Positions 1 to 7,689 of a stretch of DNA of 64,000 bases are shown piece by piece. Each line of letters begins with the position of its first letter. Within the stretch, counting starts at the first letter, position 1. The DNA is from VXNE01 sp965261535 (GTDB lineage: Bacteria; Pseudomonadota; Gammaproteobacteria; Pseudomonadales; Azotimanducaceae). The stretch is from NCBI GenBank assembly GCA_965261535.1, contig OZ253469.1, positions 3,224,001-3,288,000 of the forward strand, written 5' to 3'. Below the pieces are notes generated by a model. The model saw only the letters and a list, made by a program, of their open reading frames with translations. It ran no database searches and was not told the DNA's origin. A program made the translations under genes and the position numbers.

Positions 1-320
1 TGAACACGCTGGCACCGGGAGCCGCCACCAGGATGACCAACACGGTACCGGGACGCGACGAGAATGTCGGCGAACCCCCACCCGACCGGCATCCGAAGCT
101 GGTCAGCCCCGCGGTCTTGTTCATGTGCAGCGAGGATGCGCCGAACGGCGCCGTCATCCATGCTACGGGCGGCACCTACTCCAGATCGGAGATTGTGGTC
201 AATGAACCGGTGGACCTCGGCCCAGACGCGACCTTCGAAGACTTGGCGCCGCTGAGTGAACGCCTGATGGACATGACCGGAGCAAAGCCCCGCCCGCCGC
301 GCGCACGCCCGAGGCGTTGA
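1..320 (+). CDS. SDR family oxidoreductase, C-terminal part (5' end outside window)
   Basis: Only the C-terminal third is present. The frame is open from base 3 and reads NTLAPGAATRMTNTV, the usual SDR segment after the catalytic Tyr/Lys where the substrate loop begins. It then has PAVLFMCSEDAPNGAVIHATGGTY, as in SDRs that precede a hotdog or SCP2 partner in beta-oxidation-like modules (3-hydroxyacyl-CoA dehydrogenase type). The Rossmann glycine motif and the YxxxK site lie upstream, outside the window. The tail after the last strand is basic and proline-rich (PRPPRARPRR) and probably unstructured. The fatty-acid genes downstream make an acyl-CoA role plausible, but substrate cannot be told from this fragment. 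Confidence 0.75.
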   Translation, partial: NTLAPGAATRMTNTVPGRDENVGEPPPDRHPKLVSPAVLFMCSEDAPNGAVIHATGGTYSRSEIVVNEPVDLGPDATFEDLAPLSERLMDMTGAKPRPPRARPRR

Positions 321-330
321 GGAGGGGGTC

Positions 331-420
331 AGTTTAGTCGGCCGGGGCCTTCTCGAGGTCGAGCCCTTTCTCCTTTGCGAAGTCAAAGGCGGCCTTCGCC
401 AGCGCCGAGCTATCCGCGAT
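331..420 (-). pseudogene. Detached copy of the aceE 3' end
   Basis: Read on the minus strand this encodes ALAKAAFDFAKEKGLDLEKA followed by PAD and a stop, almost the same as the last residues of the intact aceE ending at 2609. The final 38 bases (336-373 versus 2611-2648) are identical and in the same orientation, while the five codons before them differ mostly at synonymous positions. No AceE sequence is found further upstream in this reading frame. It therefore looks like a duplicated or recombined gene end rather than a gene. Together with the intact copy it flanks the toxin-antitoxin island as a direct repeat. Confidence 0.7.
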
Positions 421-540
421 GTGTAGCCGCCGTCGAAGGCGGCGTGCGATGGCGCCGCACTGTAGTGCTCCCGGTGCCTTTCGAGCATGGCCGGATAACG
501 CGCGCTATCCGTCGGGTTGCCGGTCTCCATCCAGCTATTG

Positions 541-783
541 CTAGGCCGTGTTTCGCAACTCCTCGCGCACGACGCGCCGCAATGTGACTTCCAGATCGTC
601 TTGGGCGAGGTACTCGCGGAGCGCTTGGTTGATGGCGGTCTGGTAGCCGCGCCCGGTGTCCTTTGCGCGGGCGCGGAACGCGGCCACGACGTCCCCGTCG
701 AGGAGGATGGTGATACGCGTCTTGCCTGAGTGCGGGACGGCCGGGCCTCGGGTGGCATCGGTGAAGTCATATTCTTTTCGCAT
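541..783 (-). CDS. brnA: BrnA family antitoxin
   Basis: 80 residues. It has the conserved BrnA core: a short N-terminal lead, then GKTRITILLDGDVVAAFRARA, the ribbon strand and first helix of a ribbon-helix-helix DNA-binding fold, then GRGYQTAINQALREYL, the second helix. BrnA proteins neutralise BrnT, and the BrnT-BrnA complex represses its own promoter. The gene overlaps the 3' end of the upstream brnT by 17 bases, the usual toxin-first order for this system. The C-terminal helix (LEVTLRRVVREEL) is complete, so the gene looks intact. Confidence 0.88.
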   Translation of the reverse strand: MRKEYDFTDATRGPAVPHSGKTRITILLDGDVVAAFRARAKDTGRGYQTAINQALREYLAQDDLEVTLRRVVREELRNTA

Positions 784-1066
784 AGATGTCTGTCTCCTGT
801 CGTGTGGCGGGGCGGGCGGAGATCAGCCTGACCTGGTCCCCGCGATAGGTGTAGACAACGGTCCCGACACGCCCCAGGGCATCGGCGCCGACAGTGATGA
901 GACGGTGTTCGCCGCGTACGTCGGGGTCTTCGCGGGTGAGGCCGGCGGGGTCGGTCAGCACCGGTTCGGCATCCTCGAAAGCGATTCCGTGCTTGGCGAA
1001 GTTCGTTCGCGCCTTGGCCGCATCCCAACTCGTGTCCAAAGCGATAATATGTATGTTTATATGCAT
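767..1066 (-). CDS. brnT: BrnT family toxin (RNase fold)
   Basis: 99 residues from ATG 1066. The diagnostic BrnT features are present: a WDAAKARTNFAKHGIAFEDA opening, the DPAGLTREDPD loop, RLITVGADALGRVGTVVYTY, then VRLISARPATRQETDIY at the end. BrnT is a RelE-like ribonuclease that blocks translation and is held by BrnA. Family members usually start about three residues before WD, so the TTG at 1039 may be the real start. A consensus -35 (TTGACA, 1074-1069) and a TATTAT (1049-1044) overlap the first eight codons of the longer form, which supports that shorter version. The operon is brnT-brnA, with overlapping ends. Confidence 0.85.
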   Translation of the reverse strand: MHINIHIIALDTSWDAAKARTNFAKHGIAFEDAEPVLTDPAGLTREDPDVRGEHRLITVGADALGRVGTVVYTYRGDQVRLISARPATRQETDIYAKRI

Positions 1067-1074
1067 TCTGTCAA
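1044..1074 (-). promoter_or_regulatory. Candidate brnTA promoter
   Basis: On the minus strand TTGACA (1074-1069) is followed after 19 bases by TATTAT (1049-1044). The region between is AT-rich and imperfectly palindromic (ATGCATATAAAC / CATACATAT), as expected for an operator bound by the BrnT-BrnA complex. If this is the promoter, transcription starts near 1037, inside the longest brnT reading frame and almost on the TTG at 1039. Confidence 0.45.
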
Positions 1075-1348
1075 TGCGGAGCGGGTTGCGGAGGTGTTGC
1101 GGTCGGTGAGCATGTCGGTCCGATCGGTGCGGGGACGCGACGGCAGGTCGATGCCGAACTCGATGCCGGCGTCGCGCGGTGCTTGAGATGCTCGGCGGCA
1201 ACAAGTCCGGGGCCGTCGAAGGGTACGAGACCAAAAATACCGGCCGGCTCGATCAATTCCAACGCCGCCGCCGGCTATGTGACGCGTATCGTTTCACGAT
1301 GGCGGTGTAAGCGTACGTTTCATAACGTACCTGCCTTCGTCTGTCGCG
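1067..1348. other. Intergenic region without a recognised gene
   Basis: Between brnT and the next plus-strand reading frame. Apart from the brnT promoter at its left end I see no convincing gene, hairpin terminator or repeat. Confidence 0.5.
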
Positions 1349-1678
1349 TTGGAGACGCTCGATACCGTGGTCACGGTGGAGATTTGGGAGGTCGGCGACG
1401 AGGACTCCCTCGTGTATCGACAATCGGGTCCGCTAAACGGCAGGATGTCCGAAGACCAAGAGATCAGTCAGTTTGCTTGGGACCTAGCCTTTTTTCATTG
1501 GAGGAATCCGAGGACCTGTCTCGGCGGAACGGAAAATCTTGTCGGCGATGCTCTTGCCGAGCTTCCTTGGTCGTGGCGGACGGAATATCGCGCGAAGGTC
1601 GTCGTGGCCCACCCCAAAGTCAACGACGCGCTGCACGGGGCGGAAGCCTTTGTTCGATTGTCCAGCACGTCGAAATAG
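1349..1678 (+). CDS. Hypothetical protein in the toxin-antitoxin island
   Basis: 109 residues from a TTG start; no ATG is available in frame. I do not recognise the family. It is acidic near the N-terminus (EIWEVGDEDSLVY) and has aromatic residues (FAWDLAFFHW, WSWRTEY) suggesting a small folded domain. There is no signal peptide or membrane segment. It ends exactly where an inverted copy of the aceE 3' tail begins (1677-1715), so its own C-terminus may have been replaced by that sequence. A decayed gene is as likely as an intact one. Confidence 0.35.
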   Translation: METLDTVVTVEIWEVGDEDSLVYRQSGPLNGRMSEDQEISQFAWDLAFFHWRNPRTCLGGTENLVGDALAELPWSWRTEYRAKVVVAHPKVNDALHGAEAFVRLSSTSK

Positions 1679-1736
1679 GGAGGAAGGGCTCGACCTCGAA
1701 AAGGCCCCCGCCGACGAATTGACCCTCCTCGAATAA
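1677..1736 (+). repeat. Inverted copy of the aceE 3' tail
   Basis: Reads REEGLDLEKAPADELTLLE then stop on the plus strand. Bases 1677-1715 match the aceE end (minus strand, 2611-2648) with about three mismatches, in the opposite orientation to the other two copies. It lies between the hypothetical gene and the Phd antitoxin. Confidence 0.65.
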
Positions 1737-1827
1737 GCGCATCAGCTCGAAAATGATGCGTGCCGGAGAGTGTCAGCATCGACGGATTGCAATCCGGCAT
1801 CAAGCCAAATACGCTGTTTTCTTCAGG

Positions 1828-2103
1828 GTGTACGAATTGGAATCCACTGTGCGCAACACCCTACCCGCTAGCGAGGTTCGCGATAAATTCGCGGAGATCA
1901 CCGGCCGTGTTCGGTTGGCGGGTACCCGATTCGCGATACAGAAAGACGGCGAGACCGTTGCGGGGTTGGTGCCCTCTGATCTGGATGTGCTGGATGCACT
2001 GGAAGATCGGCTCGACCTGCTCGATGCGCTCGACGCCCTTGCAGACTACCGAACGAACGGCGGGGTGGATTTCGAGGACTTGAAGGTCGACCTCGACCTT
2101 TGA
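1828..2103 (+). CDS. Phd/YefM family antitoxin
   Basis: About 91 residues from GTG 1828; an upstream ATG at 1753 would add 25 unconserved residues. The N-terminal half, NTLPASEVRDKFAEITGRV followed by RFAIQKDGETVAGLVPSDL, is the Phd/YefM DNA-binding and dimerisation fold. The C-terminal half is a leucine- and aspartate-rich helix (DVLDALEDRLDLLDALDALA) that would wrap the toxin. Its TGA stop overlaps the TTG start of the RelE-like toxin that follows, so the two are translationally coupled. These antitoxins repress their own operon and neutralise the toxin. Confidence 0.82.
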   Translation: MYELESTVRNTLPASEVRDKFAEITGRVRLAGTRFAIQKDGETVAGLVPSDLDVLDALEDRLDLLDALDALADYRTNGGVDFEDLKVDLDL

Positions 2104-2385
2104 CGTACCAGGTCGTTCTCGCCAAGACGGCGGAAAAAGACCTTCGCAGCATCCGGAATCGGACTATTCGCCGACGACTGTCCGCGTCGATCGAGGCGTT
2201 GGCAAACGACCCCTCCTACCCCCGGTGGCGCCGTGAAACTGCGAGGCGTTGACGAGATCTGGCGCATCCGCGCAGGAGACTGGCGCATCTGCTATACCGT
2301 CCAGGCTGACCTTCTGGTTATCGTGATCCTGACAGTTGCTCAACGCGGCGATGTCTATCGACGGCTTCGGCGACGATTGGAATAG
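2100..2385 (+). pseudogene. RelE/ParE family toxin, one-base frameshift
   Basis: The TTG at 2100 overlaps the antitoxin stop. The first frame reads TYQVVLAKTAEKDLRSIRNR and continues to ALANDPSYP; the rest of the family pattern, GGAVKLRGVDEIWRIRAGDW then RICYTV and VIVILTVAQRGDVYRRLRR, is in the next frame. Removing one C from the run of five at 2219-2223 restores an uninterrupted toxin of about 94 residues. The family cleaves mRNA at the ribosome or poisons gyrase. As written the protein would stop soon after the C run (TGA near 2250) and lack its active half. A homopolymer sequencing error is at least as likely as a real mutation. Confidence 0.8.
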
Positions 2386-2608
2386 AGCCTTGGGAGGAAA
2401 GAACTCGCGGCCCAACGATGACCGGCGAAACAGCACCAACGATGATTCATTCCATCAACGTGTAGCCTGCGCATCGCCACACCAACACATGCTGCGCGGT
2501 TGCCGCCGGTAATTGCGAGCCACTCCCGCAGCTTCCCCGAGATTACCCGAGCGAATTCCGACTCAACGCCGGGGGCGTGCGCGCGGCGGGCGGGGCAATG
2601 CTGGATAA
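2386..2608. other. Intergenic region without a recognised gene
   Basis: Between the toxin and the aceE stop. No convincing gene, terminator or repeat is seen. Confidence 0.4.
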
Positions 2609-5257
2609 TCAGTCGGCCGGGGCCTTCTCGAGGTCGAGCCCTTTCTCCCTGGCGAAATCGAACGCCGCGTTCGCTTGGGTCTGGTTGGTTCGCGCGAGGA
2701 TCGATAGCGCGGCGAACGCGATCCAATCGCTCGACACCTCGAAATGGTCTCGCAATGCCCCGCGGGACTCCGACAGGCCGAATCCGTCCGTGCCGAGCGC
2801 GACGTACGCACTCGGGAACCATCGCGAAATGGATAGCGGCAACGCCTTCATGTAGTCGGAGGCGGCGACGAAGACACCGGTTTCATCGGCGAGCAATTCT
2901 TCGACATAGGGACGCTCGTCGCAGCCGCCGACGCTCAGCAATTGCGCCCGCTCGGCGTGCGCGCCCTGGCGAGCGAGTTCGTTGTAGCTCGTAACGCTCC
3001 AGATGTTGGTCGTGATCCCTAGCCGCTCAAGTGTTTCGGCTGCGGCCATCACCTCGACCATGATGGCGCCGCTGCCGAGCAGGTTGACCTGCGCCTGTTC
3101 CCCGGCCCGCCGGAAGCAGTACATGCCCTTGACGATGCCGTCCTCGACGCCCTTCGGCATGGGCGGCATGCGGTAGTTCTGGTTGGTGACCGTGATGTAG
3201 TAGAAGACGTCCTCGAACTCTTGGTACATGCGCCGAATCCCGTCGCGCACGATGACGGCGATCTCGAACGCGAAAGACGGATCGTAGCTCTTGAGGTTCG
3301 GCACCGTGGAGGCGGCGACATGCGAGTGGCCGTCCTGGTGCTGCACGCCTTCCCCGTTCAAGGTGGTGCGTCCGGAAGTGCCGCCGAGCAGAAAGCCCTT
3401 GCACAGCATGTCACCGCAGGACCAGATCATGTCGCCGACGCGCTGGAAGCCGAACATGGAGTAGAAGATGTAGAACGGGATCATCGGCAACGCGTAGTTC
3501 GCGTAGGCGGTTCCGGCGGCGAGAAACGACGCCATGGCACCGGTTTCGCAGATGCCTTCCTGCAATATCTGGCCGTCTTCGGCTTCGTGGTACGGCGCGA
3601 TGGTGCCGGCGTCGACCGGTTGATAGCGCTGTCCTCCGGGCGTGAAGATCCCGGCGCGGGAAAAGAGGCTATCCATGCCGAATGTGCGCGCTTCGTCCGG
3701 CACGATCGGCACGACATAGCGGCCGATGCGCTTGTCCCTGAGCAACCTTTGCAGCATTCGCACCACCGCCATGGTGGTCGACACCTCGCGCTTTCCGGAA
3801 CCTTCGAGCATGTCCCTGAACATGGACAGCGGCGGAGGAGCCAGGCGTTCGCAACGGACATTGCGCGCCGGCAGAAAGCCGCCAAGGGCCGCTCGCCGCG
3901 CCCTGAGGTAGCGGGTCTCCTCGCTGTCTTCCGGCGGCCGATAGAAATCGGCGCGCTCGACGGCATCGGCCGGCAGCGGAATGTCGAGTCGGCCGGCGAG
4001 TTCGTGCCGCTCGTCCGGCGACAGGTACTTTTTCTGATGCACCGTGTTGCGGCCCTCGGCTTTCGCGCCGAGACCGTCGCCTTTCACCGTCTTCAGTAAC
4101 AATACGCAGGGCTTTCCCTTGACCGACATTGCCTGCTTGTACGCGGCATAGATCTTCTGATGATCGTGGCCGCCGCGTTTGATCGTGCGGATCTCTTCGT
4201 CGTTCAGGGAATCCATGAGTTCGGCGAGTTCCGGGATATCCTCAACCCAGTGCTCGCGCACCACGTCGCCGGGGGACACGGTGTAGAACTGGTAGTCGCC
4301 GTCCACCGCCTGCTCCATGCGCGCCTGCAGGATGCCGTTCACATCGCGCTCGAACAGCTTGTCCCAGCCGCCGCCCCAGATGACCTTGATGACGTGCCAG
4401 TCGGCGCCTCGGAACGCCCGCTCGAGTTCCTGAATGATCTTGCCGTTGCCGCGCACCGGTCCGTCCAGGCGCTGGAGATTGCAGTTGACGACGACCACGA
4501 GATTGTCGAGGTGCTCGCGGGCGGCGATGTCGATGGTGCCGAGGACTTCAGGCTCGTCCGATTCGCCATCGCCGATGAAGTTCCACACTTTGCCGCCGTT
4601 CCTGGGCTTGAGTCCCCGGCTTTCCAGGTACTTGGCGAAACGCGCCTGGTAGATGGCGCTGGGAGTCGACAGGCCCATGCTGGCGCAGGGCATCTGCCAG
4701 AAATCGGGCATTCGCCGCGGATGCGGATAGGAAGGCAGACCGCCTTCGGGCGCCTTCTCGCGCCGGAAGTTCTTCAGTTGTTCCTCTGTAAGCCGCCCCT
4801 CGAGCAGCGCGCGCGCATAAACGCCCGGCGAGCTGTGGGCCTGCACGTGCACCTGGTCGCCGCCATAGTCCGGACCGGGCGCGCGGAATATGTGGTTGAA
4901 GCCGACTTCCATTGACGTCGCCGCGGACAGGTAGGTCGCGATATGACCGCCGACGCCGGAACCGGAGTCGTACGCCTGCAGCACCATCGCCACGGCGTTC
5001 CACCGCAGTATGTTCTCTATGCGGGTTTCGACCTCGATGCTGCCGGGGTAGGGAGGCTGCTCGGACAGGGGGATGGTGTTGCGGTACGGCGTGTTCAGGG
5101 CCGCGTCGGTCAGCACGATGCCCCGTCGGGATACGGAGTCCTGCAACCGTAACAGCAGCGCCTTGGTGTTCTCCCCGCCGTGTTCTTCGAGCACGCCGTC
5201 GAGGGCTTCGAGCCACTCCCGCTGCTCAATCTCCCATTCGGCGGTGCTTTTCGACAT
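2609..5257 (-). CDS. aceE: Pyruvate dehydrogenase E1 component, homodimeric type
   Basis: 882 residues, close to the 887 of E. coli AceE and homologous along the whole length. It decarboxylates pyruvate using thiamine diphosphate and transfers acetyl to the lipoyl domain of E2. The TPP motif is visible as GDGESDEPE (about 229-237) with NCNLQ (about 258-262) closing it. Other family landmarks are AHSSPGVYARA, the GLGAKAEGRNTVHQKK active-site loop, and MYCFRRAGEQAQVNLLGSGA near the C-terminus. No aceF or lpd gene is adjacent, which is unusual, since aceE and aceF normally form an operon. The last 38 bases are repeated beyond the toxin-antitoxin island downstream. Confidence 0.97.
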   Translation of the reverse strand: MSKSTAEWEIEQREWLEALDGVLEEHGGENTKALLLRLQDSVSRRGIVLTDAALNTPYRNTIPLSEQPPYPGSIEVETRIENILRWNAVAMVLQAYDSGSGVGGHIATYLSAATSMEVGFNHIFRAPGPDYGGDQVHVQAHSSPGVYARALLEGRLTEEQLKNFRREKAPEGGLPSYPHPRRMPDFWQMPCASMGLSTPSAIYQARFAKYLESRGLKPRNGGKVWNFIGDGESDEPEVLGTIDIAAREHLDNLVVVVNCNLQRLDGPVRGNGKIIQELERAFRGADWHVIKVIWGGGWDKLFERDVNGILQARMEQAVDGDYQFYTVSPGDVVREHWVEDIPELAELMDSLNDEEIRTIKRGGHDHQKIYAAYKQAMSVKGKPCVLLLKTVKGDGLGAKAEGRNTVHQKKYLSPDERHELAGRLDIPLPADAVERADFYRPPEDSEETRYLRARRAALGGFLPARNVRCERLAPPPLSMFRDMLEGSGKREVSTTMAVVRMLQRLLRDKRIGRYVVPIVPDEARTFGMDSLFSRAGIFTPGGQRYQPVDAGTIAPYHEAEDGQILQEGICETGAMASFLAAGTAYANYALPMIPFYIFYSMFGFQRVGDMIWSCGDMLCKGFLLGGTSGRTTLNGEGVQHQDGHSHVAASTVPNLKSYDPSFAFEIAVIVRDGIRRMYQEFEDVFYYITVTNQNYRMPPMPKGVEDGIVKGMYCFRRAGEQAQVNLLGSGAIMVEVMAAAETLERLGITTNIWSVTSYNELARQGAHAERAQLLSVGGCDERPYVEELLADETGVFVAASDYMKALPLSISRWFPSAYVALGTDGFGLSESRGALRDHFEVSSDWIAFAALSILARTNQTQANAAFDFAREKGLDLEKAPAD

Positions 5258-5314
5258 GCGGTGAAGAATACCGAATCAGCGTGCCCCGCGCCTACCGGAC
5301 CCTCGCCCCATAGC

Positions 5315-5329
5315 TATAATCGGGCCATG
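5315..5329 (+). promoter_or_regulatory. Perfect -10 box directly before an ATG (leaderless candidate)
   Basis: TATAAT at 5315-5320 lies six bases before the ATG at 5327, where a transcript from this box would begin. No Shine-Dalgarno sequence precedes the ATG and no good -35 is visible, so a leaderless mRNA for the acyl-CoA dehydrogenase is possible. Confidence 0.5.
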
Positions 5330-6448
5330 CAATTCGCGTTTACCGACGAGCAGGAACAACTGCGTTCCACCGTGCGACGGTTCCTGGCCGACAAGTCGCC
5401 GCCGCCGGAAGTACGCCGATTGATGGAAACCGAATCGGGCTACGACGCGCAAGTCTGGAAACAGATCGCCAATGATCTCGGCCTGACGGCGGTCCACATT
5501 CCCGAAGCCTGCGGCGGCCAGGGTTTCTCCTTCGCGGAACTCGCCATCATCGTCGAGGAGATGGGGAGATCACTCCTCTGCGCGCCTTTCTTTTCCTCCA
5601 CGGTTCTGGGCGCGACCGCGATCCTGGAAACCGGGTCGACAACGCAGAAAGAGGAACTCCTGCCAGCGATCGCGACGGGCGAACGCCTTGCGACGCTGGC
5701 CATCGCCGAGCCGAGCGGGCGTTGTGACGCCGACGGGGTCGCGGCGACGGTCCGCGACGGCAGGCTGACCGGTAGCAAGAGTTTCGTCATCGACGGTCAT
5801 ATTGCGGACTTGCTCGTCGTTGTCGCGCGCGGGGCGCAAGACAAGCTGTCTTTCCATGTGGCGGCGGCGGACAGTCCTGGGATCGCTCGGCGCTCGCTCG
5901 CCACCCTTGACCCGACACGCAAACTGGCGCGGATAGATTTCGACGACGTGCCGGTCACCCGACTCGGCGCTGATGTCGACGGGGATCAGGCACTTGCGAG
6001 GATTCTGGACCTGGCGGCCGTTGCCTTGGCGAATGAAATGGTCGGCGGGGCGCAGTGGCTGGTGGAGTCCGCGGTCGAGTACGCCAAGTTGCGCACCCAG
6101 TTCGGTCGGGCTGTGGGCTCGTTTCAGGCGATCAAGCACAAGTGCGCGGATATGCTGCTGGAAGTCGAGCTGGCCAAATCCGCCGCCTACTATGCGGCCG
6201 ACGCCGCGGCGGAGAACGATCCGGACCTGCCCGTCCTCGCCTGCATCGCCAAGTCTGCGGCTGCCGACGCCTACATGCATGCCGCGCGGGAATGTATTCA
6301 GATCCACGGCGGGATCGGCTTTACCTGGGACAACGACACCCATCTCTGGTTCAAGCGGGCGAAGAGTTCGGAAGTGTTGTTCGGCACCCCGTCCCTGCAC
6401 CGGGAACTTATGATGTCGCGGATTCGGGATGAGCAGATTTATGCCTGA
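5327..6448 (+). CDS. Acyl-CoA dehydrogenase family protein (first of pair)
   Basis: 373 residues from ATG 5327. The acyl-CoA dehydrogenase fold is complete: N-terminal helical domain (FTDEQEQLRSTVRRFLADKS), middle beta domain and C-terminal helical domain with QFGRAVGSFQAIKHKCADM and IQIHGGIGFTWDNDTHLWF. It would oxidise an acyl-CoA at the alpha-beta bond using FAD, passing electrons to ETF. The middle segment around ATLAIAEPSGRCDADG is less conserved than in classical enzymes, as in the FadE26/FadE27-type heteromeric dehydrogenases that come as adjacent pairs. Its stop overlaps the start of a second dehydrogenase, supporting a two-subunit enzyme. It is divergent from aceE. Confidence 0.88.
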   Translation: MQFAFTDEQEQLRSTVRRFLADKSPPPEVRRLMETESGYDAQVWKQIANDLGLTAVHIPEACGGQGFSFAELAIIVEEMGRSLLCAPFFSSTVLGATAILETGSTTQKEELLPAIATGERLATLAIAEPSGRCDADGVAATVRDGRLTGSKSFVIDGHIADLLVVVARGAQDKLSFHVAAADSPGIARRSLATLDPTRKLARIDFDDVPVTRLGADVDGDQALARILDLAAVALANEMVGGAQWLVESAVEYAKLRTQFGRAVGSFQAIKHKCADMLLEVELAKSAAYYAADAAAENDPDLPVLACIAKSAAADAYMHAARECIQIHGGIGFTWDNDTHLWFKRAKSSEVLFGTPSLHRELMMSRIRDEQIYA

Positions 6449-7682
6449 CACTTCTCACGAGTTGCGCGCGGAAGTCCGCGCCTGGCTCGAAGCCAACTGG
6501 GATGCGGACGCCGGACTGGTGGCCTGGCGCAACAAGCTCGCGGATTCGGGCTGGGGCATGCCGGTGTGGCCGAGCGATTGGCACGGGAGGGATTTGCCGC
6601 AAGCGCTCACGCCTGTCGTCGACGAGGAATTCGCTCGCATCGACGCGGTGGGCGTGGCGAAGACGGGCATTCGACTGCTCGCTGGCGCGACCTTGCTCGA
6701 GCACGGTTCGGATGCGCAGAAGGAGAAATACCTGCGCCGCATACTCACCGGCGAGCACGTCTGGTGTCAGCTCTTCAGCGAACCCGGCAGCGGCTCGGAT
6801 TTGGCCGGGGCGACCACGCGCGCCGACTTCGATGGCGAGAGATGGGTCGTCAACGGCCAGAAGGTCTGGACCACCAGCGCGCACCACGCCGACTTCGGCC
6901 TGCTGCTGGCGCGCACGGACTGGGACGTGCCGAAGCACCAGGGGCTGTCGTACTTCGTCCTCGACATGCGCCAACCCGGGGTCGAAGTGCGTCCGCTCAA
7001 ACAGATGAACGGACATGCTTCGTTCAACCAGGTGTTCTTCACCGACGCGCTCGTGTCGCCGGAGAACCGGGTGTCGAAGGTGGGCAATGGCTGGCAAGTT
7101 GCTTTGACGACGCTGATGCACGAGCGCCGAGGTGTCGCCGGCTCGCGTGCGCTTCCCCGAACAAACGTGCCGCCGGGGCGAATCTACCTGGAGGAGCGCG
7201 ACGAGATCGCGACGTCGATGGAACCCTACAAGTGGTATCCGCAGCGCGCGGGCCGCGTCGATCTGGTGGAAGCGCGCGCGAAGACCCTCGGCGACCGTGT
7301 CGATCCCGCCGCGCGCCAGGAGATCGCGAAGCTGCTGATCCTGTCGCGAACGGCGGAGTGGACCGCAAGGCGCGCCCGTGCCGCGCAGGAACAGGGTCGC
7401 CCCCAAGGCCCGGAGGGCTCGTTGGGCAAGCTCGCCGCGAGCAATATCGCCCGACAGGCGTCCCATGTGCACACGCTCCTCGCGGGCGCGGACGCGATGC
7501 TCGCCGGAGCGGACGGACCGCTGGATGGCCTGATCGCGGAGATCCTGGTATCGGTGCCGGCCACTTCCATCGCCGGCGGCACCGACGAAATCCAGCGCAA
7601 CATCATCGCCGAACGCGTACTCGGCATGCCAAAGGAACCGCGCATGGACACGGGTCCGTTCCGGGACGTGAAGAGGAACTGA
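6429..7682 (+). CDS. Acyl-CoA dehydrogenase family protein (second of pair)
   Basis: 417 residues from ATG 6429, or 413 from ATG 6441. Motifs are WCQLFSEPGSGSDLAGATTR (FAD and substrate site), NGQKVWTTSAHHADFGLLLA in the middle domain, and SIAGGTDEIQRNIIAERVLG at the end, the classical C-terminal signature. It overlaps the preceding dehydrogenase by 20 bases, so translation is probably coupled and the two likely form one heteromeric alpha2beta2 enzyme. Pairs of this type are known for branched or steroid side-chain acyl-CoAs; that substrate is a family-based guess. The gene is convergent with the acyl-CoA carboxylase next door. Confidence 0.9.
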   Translation: MSRFMPDTSHELRAEVRAWLEANWDADAGLVAWRNKLADSGWGMPVWPSDWHGRDLPQALTPVVDEEFARIDAVGVAKTGIRLLAGATLLEHGSDAQKEKYLRRILTGEHVWCQLFSEPGSGSDLAGATTRADFDGERWVVNGQKVWTTSAHHADFGLLLARTDWDVPKHQGLSYFVLDMRQPGVEVRPLKQMNGHASFNQVFFTDALVSPENRVSKVGNGWQVALTTLMHERRGVAGSRALPRTNVPPGRIYLEERDEIATSMEPYKWYPQRAGRVDLVEARAKTLGDRVDPAARQEIAKLLILSRTAEWTARRARAAQEQGRPQGPEGSLGKLAASNIARQASHVHTLLAGADAMLAGADGPLDGLIAEILVSVPATSIAGGTDEIQRNIIAERVLGMPKEPRMDTGPFRDVKRN

Positions 7683-7689
7683 CCCCGCT

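Noticed and set aside
3221..4099. 292-residue plus-strand frame
   Set aside because: Antisense to aceE, no recognisable domain.
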